From an uncultured Alphaproteobacteria bacterium (lineage in GTDB: Bacteria; Pseudomonadota; Alphaproteobacteria; Caulobacterales; Caulobacteraceae), in the NCBI GenBank assembly GCA_903909375.1, contig CAIVVM010000036.1:186001-250000 (forward strand): a stretch of 64,000 nucleotides of DNA, written 5' to 3'. Below the pieces are notes generated by a model. That model saw only the letters and a program-made list of their open reading frames with translations, was not told the DNA's origin and searched no databases. How positions within the stretch are numbered: position 1 is the first letter of the stretch; every line of letters starts with the position of its first letter. Of this stretch, positions 58,360-64,000 are shown one piece after another. The translations under genes were made by a program, and so were the position numbers.

Positions 58360-59975
58360 GGGAGGGGCGGTCCCAGCATCGCCTCCAGAGTCGCCAATTC
58401 ATCCGCTTCGCCTGGCGGTTTGTCCCAGCGGATTCGGTGGATCCTTGGAAACCGCATGGCCACGCCGGATTTGTGACGGCTCGAGCGCTGCAGGCCCTCG
58501 AACGCCACCTCGAAAACCAGGCCCGCGTGCGCCTCTGCGCGAACGGACCGAACGGGCCCGAACCGCTCAATCGTGTTGTCGCGCACGAACTTGTCGATCT
58601 GCTTGAGTTCGTCATCCGTGAACCCGAAGTAGGCCTTGCCCACGGGCGTCAGCGCCCGACCTGCCGCAGCGTCGCCGGTCCATACCCCGAAGGTATAGTC
58701 GGAATAGAAGCTGGAGCGTTTGCCGTGGCCTCGCTGGGCGTACATCAGCACCGCATCCACGAGGAATGGATCGCGCTTCCACTTGAACCATGGGCCTCTG
58801 GGGCGGCCGGCCTCATAGGCCGAGTCCAGCCGCTTAAGCATCAGCCCTTCGGCGATCCGGGGGTCTCCCTCCGGCGGCGCGGCGCGCAGGGCGGCGAGAT
58901 CTTCCCAGCTGGCGAACGCCTGCAGCGGCGACAGGTCTATCCGGCCCCCCGTCTGGCGCGCCACAAATGCCTCCAGCCGTTGGCGCCGCGCCGAGAACGG
59001 CAGCCCACGAAGGTCGTCGGCGCCCTCCTGCAACAGATCATAGGCGCGGATCGCCGCCGGGAAGGCAGCCATCAGCTTGCCGTCCACGATCTTGCGGTTC
59101 AGCCGCTGCTGCAGGTCGCCGAAACTCGCCACCCGGCCTTCCCGGATCACCAGAAGTTCGCCGTCCAGCACGCCCGGGTCGACCAGGGCGTCCAGCAGGT
59201 CGGGAAAGGTGCGCGAGATGTCATCGCCGGTCCGCGTGTAGAGCCGCCGCACGCCGTCCTCGAAAGCGGCCTGGACGCGGATGCCGTCCCACTTCCACTC
59301 GGCGGCATAGTGGTCCGGATCCAGCCGCTCGAAGTCGACCGCCTCATCGAGAGCCTGGGCCAGCATGGCCGGGCGGAACCGCGCAGGGTTGGCCGAGGAT
59401 GGCTTTTCCGCCCGCCCTTCCAGCCAGGCGAATAGTTCAGCGTAGGGCGGCGTCAACGCGTGCCACAACTCCTCGACCTCGGCGACTGCCGCGGCGCCGA
59501 CATCGGCCGTCGCCTGCTTGGCCAACCGGGCCGACAAGCCGACGCGCAGGCCGCCCGTCACCAGCTTCAGTAGCGCCCAGCGCTCGCGGGCCTGCGGAAG
59601 CGCGTCCAGCCAGGCTTCGATCCGGCCCTGGGCTTCGGCCCGCGTGGCGGTGCGCAGACCCTCGACCACCTCCGAAAGCAACGGCTCCCGATTGGCGCCT
59701 GGACGCGCCGGCCAGACCAGCGACACCGCCTCGGCCAAGTCGCCCACATAATCGTAGGACCAGGCGAACAGCTGCGCGTCCATCCGCGCCTCGACGGCCT
59801 TGCGAATGAAGGCGGGCTTCACGGCGTCAAATGTCAGCTCCCCGGTCAGCGCCGCCAGCGCCCAGCCTCGATCAGGGTCCGGCGTGGCCCGCAGATAGTC
59901 GCGTACCATGGTCAGCTTCGCGTTGCGCGAGGACGTAAGGCTCAGGCGGTCCAGGAGGTCAGCAAAGGCGCGCAT
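58356..59975 (-). CDS. Cisplatin-damage-response ATP-dependent DNA ligase
   Basis: 539 residues. The adenylated lysine is in EWKWDGIR near residue 230. An N-terminal helical domain (MRAFADLLDRLSLTSSRNAKL) precedes the adenylation domain (GELLVIREG, EGLMLKRLDS) and an OB fold (DEAVLMYAQRGHGKRS-like text). These are the features of TIGR04120-type ligases found with exonuclease, helicase and PdeM partners. Its ATG follows the exonuclease stop directly with no gap. It is involved in DNA repair by inference. Confidence 0.92.
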   Translation of the reverse strand: MRAFADLLDRLSLTSSRNAKLTMVRDYLRATPDPDRGWALAALTGELTFDAVKPAFIRKAVEARMDAQLFAWSYDYVGDLAEAVSLVWPARPGANREPLLSEVVEGLRTATRAEAQGRIEAWLDALPQARERWALLKLVTGGLRVGLSARLAKQATADVGAAAVAEVEELWHALTPPYAELFAWLEGRAEKPSSANPARFRPAMLAQALDEAVDFERLDPDHYAAEWKWDGIRVQAAFEDGVRRLYTRTGDDISRTFPDLLDALVDPGVLDGELLVIREGRVASFGDLQQRLNRKIVDGKLMAAFPAAIRAYDLLQEGADDLRGLPFSARRQRLEAFVARQTGGRIDLSPLQAFASWEDLAALRAAPPEGDPRIAEGLMLKRLDSAYEAGRPRGPWFKWKRDPFLVDAVLMYAQRGHGKRSSFYSDYTFGVWTGDAAAGRALTPVGKAYFGFTDDELKQIDKFVRDNTIERFGPVRSVRAEAHAGLVFEVAFEGLQRSSRHKSGVAMRFPRIHRIRWDKPPGEADELATLEAMLGPPLP

Positions 59976-60986
59976 CTAGTCGTCGTTCTCGTCCTCATAG
60001 CCCACCAGCGCCAGAGCCCGTGCCGGGATACCCTTCAGTTCCGCCCATCGCGCCAGAGCTTCCTCCCGACCATGGGTGATCCAGAGTTCCGCAGGCCGTA
60101 TCTCGGCCACCGTGGCGGTCAGCTCGTCCCAGTCGGCGTGGTCGGAGATCACCAGGGGCAGCTCCACGCCCCGCTGGCGGGCGCGGGCGCGGATCTGCAT
60201 CCAGCCGGAGGCAAAGGCGGCCACCGGGTCCGGGAACCGGCGGCTCCAGCGATCCTGGAGCGCGGACGGCGGCGCTACGATGATCTGTCCGGCGAAGTCG
60301 GCCTTGGCGCCGCCCGTGGCCGGGGCCAGCGGGCCCAGATCGATGCCATGACGGCCATAGAGCCCGTTCAACCGCTCCAGCGCGCCGTGTACATAGATCG
60401 TCCGGTCCCAGCCCGCCTCGCGCAGCAGCCGGATGATCCGCTGCGCCTTGCCCAGCGCGTAGGCGCCGATCATGTGGCTGCGCTCGGGGAACTGTGTCAC
60501 AGACCGCAGCAAGCGAGCCACTTCTTCGCCGTCGCCCGGGTGGCGGAAGACCGGCAGGCCAAACGTCGCCTCGGTGATGAAGACATCGCAGGGGACGGGT
60601 TCAAACGCCGGACAGGTGGGATCGCGCCGGCGCTTGTAGTCGCCCGACACCACCATGGTCAGGCCCTTCCACTGCACCACCGCCTGGGCGGAGCCCAAAA
60701 CATGGCCTGCCGGAACCAGGGTGACGGTCACATCATCGCGCGCCATAGCCCGGCCATAGGCGGCGGCCTCGGTCGCAATCGCAAAGTCGGCGCCATAGCG
60801 TTCCGCCATGATCGCCAGGGTCTCTGGCGTCGCCAGCACGGCGCCGTGTCCGGCCCGGGCGTGATCGGCATGGCCATGGGTGATGACCGCGCGACCTACC
60901 GGGCGCACCGGGTCGACATAGAAGTCGCCCGGCGGGCAATAGAGCCCCTCGGGCCGGGGGCAGAGTAGATCCTGCGGGCGTATCAT
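59976..60986 (-). CDS. Ligase-associated DNA-damage-response exonuclease (MBL/beta-CASP)
   Basis: 336 residues. The metallo-beta-lactamase motif THGHADHA near residue 37, with a VVSGDYKRRRD motif and a later SDHADWDEL (third metal His). The beta-CASP region continues through GAYALGKAQRI. It belongs to the TIGR04122-type family that works with the ligase. It is the first gene of the pair. The helicase and PdeM partners of the full system are not next to it. Confidence 0.92.
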   Translation of the reverse strand: MIRPQDLLCPRPEGLYCPPGDFYVDPVRPVGRAVITHGHADHARAGHGAVLATPETLAIMAERYGADFAIATEAAAYGRAMARDDVTVTLVPAGHVLGSAQAVVQWKGLTMVVSGDYKRRRDPTCPAFEPVPCDVFITEATFGLPVFRHPGDGEEVARLLRSVTQFPERSHMIGAYALGKAQRIIRLLREAGWDRTIYVHGALERLNGLYGRHGIDLGPLAPATGGAKADFAGQIIVAPPSALQDRWSRRFPDPVAAFASGWMQIRARARQRGVELPLVISDHADWDELTATVAEIRPAELWITHGREEALARWAELKGIPARALALVGYEDENDD

Positions 60987-61060
60987 CGTCCTCCAATGTA
61001 GGCGCTCGGCCCGGCAGGCGCATTGACTTCCGCAGCGAGCCGCGCCTTACCCGGATCATC

Positions 61061-61492
61061 ATGGCCGAGACCTACGAAACCGCATCGCCCGGCGACCGCA
61101 TGACCACTTTCGTCCCCCACGCGGCGGCGCTGGGCATGACGCTGGTGGCCATCGAGAAGGGCACAGGGGTGATGCAGATCGCCTGGCGGGACGATCTGGT
61201 CGGTGATCCCGAAACCGGTGTCATCGCCAGCGGCGTGGTGACCGCCCTCATCGATCACACATGCGGACTGGCGATCAGCTCGGCAGGCGAGGTTCCCGCC
61301 ACCATCGCCACCCTCGACCTGCGGATCGACTATCTGCGGCCAGCAGGGGCCCGCCTGGGCGTGACGGTCCAGGCCAATTGCTACAAGCTGACCCGCTCTG
61401 TCGGCTTCGTGCGCGCCCAGGCATGGGATGTCGATCCATCCGATCTGGTCGCCACCGCCCAGGCGTCGTTCATGCTGACCCGGCCCGAATGA
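61061..61492 (+). CDS. PaaI/hotdog thioesterase, first of a tandem pair
   Basis: 143 residues, a single hotdog domain. The long helix segment GVVTALIDHTCGLAIS carries the active-site Asp position (near residue 67). The usual HGG at the helix start reads ASGV here, so the catalytic site is altered. The strand DLRIDYLRPA is typical. Divergent from the exonuclease gene; the second thioesterase begins 1 bp after its stop. Confidence 0.85.
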   Translation: MAETYETASPGDRMTTFVPHAAALGMTLVAIEKGTGVMQIAWRDDLVGDPETGVIASGVVTALIDHTCGLAISSAGEVPATIATLDLRIDYLRPAGARLGVTVQANCYKLTRSVGFVRAQAWDVDPSDLVATAQASFMLTRPE

Positions 61493-61493
61493 C

Positions 61494-61919
61494 ATGAGCG
61501 AAGAGGCCTTCACACGGGTGGAAGCGTTCCTTGAGCGCGCGCCCTATGCCCGGTTCCTCGGCCTGCGCCTCGAACTTGCCGGAGACGAGATGACCGCCAT
61601 ACTGCCGTTCGCGCCTCATCTGGTCGGCAACCCGATCCTGCCCGCCCTGCATGGCGGGGTGATCGGCGCCTTCATGGAGATGACCGCGCTGGCCCAGCTG
61701 TCGCTGGTCCAGCCGGAGCGGCGCATTCCCAAGACCATCGACATCACCATCGAGTATCTGCGCCCCGGTCGCGCCCAGGACACCTTCGCCCGCGCCACCC
61801 TGCGCAAGGTAGGCCGCCGTGTGGCCAATGTGCAGGTCGAGTGCTGGCAGGACAGCCGCACCCGACCGGTCGCAGGGATGACGGGGCACTTCCTGTTGCG
61901 CGAGCCTGTCCAAACCTGA
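61494..61919 (+). CDS. PaaI/hotdog thioesterase, second of a tandem pair
   Basis: 141 residues. It has the complete HGGVIGAFMEMTALA helix start near residue 53 and the DITIEYLRPG strand. It follows the first thioesterase by one base, so the two probably form a heteromer with the first lacking the HGG. Substrate unknown. Confidence 0.88.
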   Translation: MSEEAFTRVEAFLERAPYARFLGLRLELAGDEMTAILPFAPHLVGNPILPALHGGVIGAFMEMTALAQLSLVQPERRIPKTIDITIEYLRPGRAQDTFARATLRKVGRRVANVQVECWQDSRTRPVAGMTGHFLLREPVQT

Positions 61920-61956
61920 TCCGGTCATCCCGGCGGGGCTCCGGGGCGAGCGCGTG

Positions 61957-62949
61957 TCAGGGCTTCGCGGTCAGCGCCGCCCGCTCCTTCCGCACCTCCG
62001 CCAGCATCGCCTCCGCCTTGGAGGTCGCCGCAGCATCCTTGCGGTTGCGGGCCTCGATCAGGGCGCCGGTGGCCTCCATCTCGCGGACCGGTAGCAGGTG
62101 GGTGTCGTTGGCGGCCACAAACGGCTTGGTCTGGATCTTGTCGAGGATGGCGCGCTGGCGGGCGGCCTCGGGCGTGTCGCCGACGCCATAGCCAAACATG
62201 AAGTCAGCGATCTTCTTCTTCAGCGCCGGATCCAGGTCCTTGCGCCAGACCAGTGGGTCCTCCGGAATTCGCGGAGAGCGCCAGACGATCTCGACATTTG
62301 CGAGGGTGTTTCGCGCCAGATCGGTATCAAGCAAGCGCAACCGGTCCATGGAGGCGGTATTGTTGGTGGCCGCGTCCTGCAGGCCGCCGGAGACCGAGAA
62401 CAGGTTGGTCTCGTGGTTGGCGGAGCGCACATTCTTGAAGCAGGTCGCAGGATCAATGTTGCGCGGCGCGAACAGGAAGGTCATGGGCGCCAGGGTGCCG
62501 GAGGTGGATTTCGGATCACCCATCCCGAAATTCAGCGTCTTGTCGCACTTGAGAATCCCGTCGAGCGTCACGCCCGAACCCTTCTTGACGATGATCACCG
62601 CCTCGTAGCCGTCGATCCCGGAGGGGTTCACCGAACGGGCGAACACCTCGCCATTGGCGCGGCGCACCGCCTCAAGGCCGGACTGGTTGGTGAACCAGCC
62701 GAGGTCTGTCTGTTTGAACCGCATCCCCTCGATCAGGGCCGTGTAGTTGGAGCCGTAGTAGGCCTTCACCGGCTGGCCCAGGGCCTTGGCCATATCCTCG
62801 ACGAAGGGGGTCCAGTCCTTCTCGGCGCTGGCCTGGCTCTCGGCCGACAGTATCGAGAACACCAATTCCTTTCGGGCCGGCTCCGGGCTCTTGCCGCAGC
62901 CGGCGAGGGCCAGGCCCGCCACCAGGGCCAGGGCGATGTTACGGCTCAT
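61957..62949 (-). CDS. PhnD-like phosphate/phosphonate-binding lipoprotein
   Basis: 330 residues. The lipobox LAGC is at residues 15-18. The PhnD/PhoB-regulated binding fold shows [24 protein letters not shown] (part), [23 protein letters not shown] (part) and GDPKSTSG near residue 145. It would bind phosphate, phosphite or phosphonate in the periplasm. No permease or ATPase is next to it. Its ATG overlaps the propeller stop by 4 bp. Confidence 0.85.
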   Translation of the reverse strand: MSRNIALALVAGLALAGCGKSPEPARKELVFSILSAESQASAEKDWTPFVEDMAKALGQPVKAYYGSNYTALIEGMRFKQTDLGWFTNQSGLEAVRRANGEVFARSVNPSGIDGYEAVIIVKKGSGVTLDGILKCDKTLNFGMGDPKSTSGTLAPMTFLFAPRNIDPATCFKNVRSANHETNLFSVSGGLQDAATNNTASMDRLRLLDTDLARNTLANVEIVWRSPRIPEDPLVWRKDLDPALKKKIADFMFGYGVGDTPEAARQRAILDKIQTKPFVAANDTHLLPVREMEATGALIEARNRKDAAATSKAEAMLAEVRKERAALTAKP

Positions 62950-63722
62950 TTTTCCTCCACCGGCGGCAGCTTCATGGCCACCACCTCGCGACTGGCGCGG
63001 TTGATCCCGAAGAGCACGCCGGGCGCACTGCGGTCAAACGTGATCGCCTGACCCTCCACCGCGATCGGGATTGTCCCTACCAGTTTCAGGACGCCGCCAC
63101 CTTCGGGCACGCTCAGCACGTAGAGTTCCGGCCGGTCGTGGCCGGTAACATAGAGATGCCCATCCGCGCCGAACGCGCCCCCCGATGCGCTCGAGGGCGC
63201 CATCCGGGCCAGGACGTCCGGCGGGAAAGTCCAGCGGTCCAGGGCGCGCCACTGATCATCGAAACGGACCAGGGTCGTGAAGGTATGATTGCGACCGGGC
63301 TCCCCGCCACGGCCGTCATAGTTGGCGAACCCGGCCAACCAGGACCCGTCCTTGCGATCCACAAAGGTCAGCGAGCCGGGTTGGGAGCCCAGTGGAATTG
63401 TCCGCACATGCGACAGGGTCTTCGGGTCAAACACCTCGACCTGGCTCTGCATCGGGGTCGCCGGATAGTTGGAGCCGGCGCAGACTAGTTCGGCGCCGAT
63501 GACGGCGCAGGAATTCATGTGCGGGAACTTGACCGGATCGCCCTTGAAGTGGGCGACCTTCTGGCCGGTCTTGCGGTCATACTTGGCGATCTGCGCGTTA
63601 TCCACGGCATAGAGAAAGTCCGCGTCAACCGCCACGCCCTGACGCGCCTCTTCCGCCGGACGCCGCGACAGCACTTCGGCCGGCGCGAATACCAGGGCGG
63701 CCGCAAACAGGACCTCAAACAC
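62946..63722 (-). CDS. Secreted beta-propeller-like protein
   Basis: 258 residues. A signal peptide ([19 protein letters not shown]) precedes repeated blades of about 45 residues ([62 protein letters not shown]; quoted in short parts), a layout like an NHL/YVTN propeller. GTG start, overlapping the PhoD stop by 8 bp and the PhnD start by 4 bp. It may bind ligand for its neighbours; no catalytic motif seen. Confidence 0.75.
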   Translation of the reverse strand: MFEVLFAAALVFAPAEVLSRRPAEEARQGVAVDADFLYAVDNAQIAKYDRKTGQKVAHFKGDPVKFPHMNSCAVIGAELVCAGSNYPATPMQSQVEVFDPKTLSHVRTIPLGSQPGSLTFVDRKDGSWLAGFANYDGRGGEPGRNHTFTTLVRFDDQWRALDRWTFPPDVLARMAPSSASGGAFGADGHLYVTGHDRPELYVLSVPEGGGVLKLVGTIPIAVEGQAITFDRSAPGVLFGINRASREVVAMKLPPVEEK

Positions 63723-64000
63723 GCTTCAGCTCCGGATTGCCGGCCTCGACAACGAAGGTCGCCAGATCGCTCACTGTCGAGGTCGGAACCAGAGCATCGG
63801 CGACGGCCCGGAAGGTTACGATCGCAGCCTTGGGGGTAATCTCGACGCATCCGTAGCCACGGCTTTCGCCGTCGCCGAACTTCAGACGCGGGTTGCCTGC
63901 CACCAGCCGGTTGATGTCGAGGTTGGGTCGGCCCAACGAGCTGATCGAGCCGCCGACGAACTCGCTGGCCAGCGGCTTGCCGCCGGGTTCCAGCGAGAGT
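63715..64000 (-). CDS. PhoD-type alkaline phosphatase/phosphodiesterase, C-terminal part
   Basis: The 3' end of the gene; it continues to the right of the window. The visible frame reads LASEFVGGSISSLGRPN, NPRLKFGDGESRGYGCVEIT and LATFVVEAGNPELK (in parts), matching the C-terminal part of PhoD-like phosphatases. Such enzymes release phosphate from esters in the periplasm. First visible gene of the PhoD-propeller-PhnD operon. Confidence 0.85.
   Translation of the reverse strand, partial: LSLEPGGKPLASEFVGGSISSLGRPNLDINRLVAGNPRLKFGDGESRGYGCVEITPKAAIVTFRAVADALVPTSTVSDLATFVVEAGNPELKRV

Overview
The window is a GC-rich, densely packed chromosomal segment of an alphaproteobacterium, most probably a Caulobacteraceae member (Caulobacter/Phenylobacterium-like). 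I infer this from gene order (addA-trxA, trpFBA-accD-folC, aroA-cmk-rpsA-ihfB, lptC-lptA-lptB), frequent GTG/TTG starts, an Hsp20-DUF1150 pair and short GC-rich palindromic intergenic repeats. It holds about 70 genes including two tRNAs. No rRNA, IS element, integrase or CRISPR array was seen. One gene is cut by each edge: addA on the left and a PhoD-type phosphatase on the right.

1-12.5 kb is core metabolism and information processing: the 3' part of addA, trxA, then (minus strand) folC, accD, trpA, trpB, trpF, mscL, ihfB, rpsA, cmk and aroA. 12.5-15.7 kb has a TIGR02300-type acidic zinc-ribbon protein, tRNA-Ala(GGC), a ParDE-like toxin-antitoxin pair, a GDT1/TMEM165-type manganese transporter behind a yybP-ykoY riboswitch candidate, and a tandem universal stress protein with a FixK/FNR-like box. 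15.8-19.9 kb is a Gtr-type membrane glycosylation cassette (lipoprotein, polytopic GT-C candidate, GtrB, GtrA, methyltransferase). 20-24 kb has Hsp20, DUF1150, and the nitrogen-PTS/sigma-54 neighbourhood (ptsN, hpf, exoD, rpoN). 24.2-30.1 kb is more accessory: WYL regulator, an unrecognised regulator-like protein, a secreted protein, a lone terminase-small-subunit-like protein, an acyltransferase, a Rieske oxygenase with its TetR regulator and a candidate operator, and a 34-residue membrane peptide gene whose 3' end is duplicated nearby.

30.2-36.5 kb is a CzcCBA-type divalent-metal efflux operon led by a His-rich secreted protein. 36.5-40 kb is rnd-lptC-lptA-lptB plus a secreted protein, with tRNA-Leu(CAG). 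40-47 kb has an NDUFA9-like protein, uppP, two divergent citrate-synthase-like genes (one fused to a DNA-binding domain) around a perfect palindrome, a CDF metal transporter, a GST and queG. 47-58 kb has rfbC and a rhamnosyltransferase-like GT2, an ABC-type MacB/DevBCA-like efflux operon ending in argE, an FKBP lipoprotein, threonine dehydratase and an orphan double ABC ATPase. 58-64 kb has a zinc-less GmhB-like phosphatase, the ligase/exonuclease pair of a DNA-damage system, two hotdog thioesterases and a phosphate-related operon (PhoD, beta-propeller, PhnD-like lipoprotein).

The most interesting unexplained items are the divergent DNA-binding-citrate-synthase/citrate-synthase pair with its operator-like palindrome, the manganese riboswitch with a built-in long-range competitor helix, and the small peptide gene with a copied 3' end next to the Rieske/TetR module.
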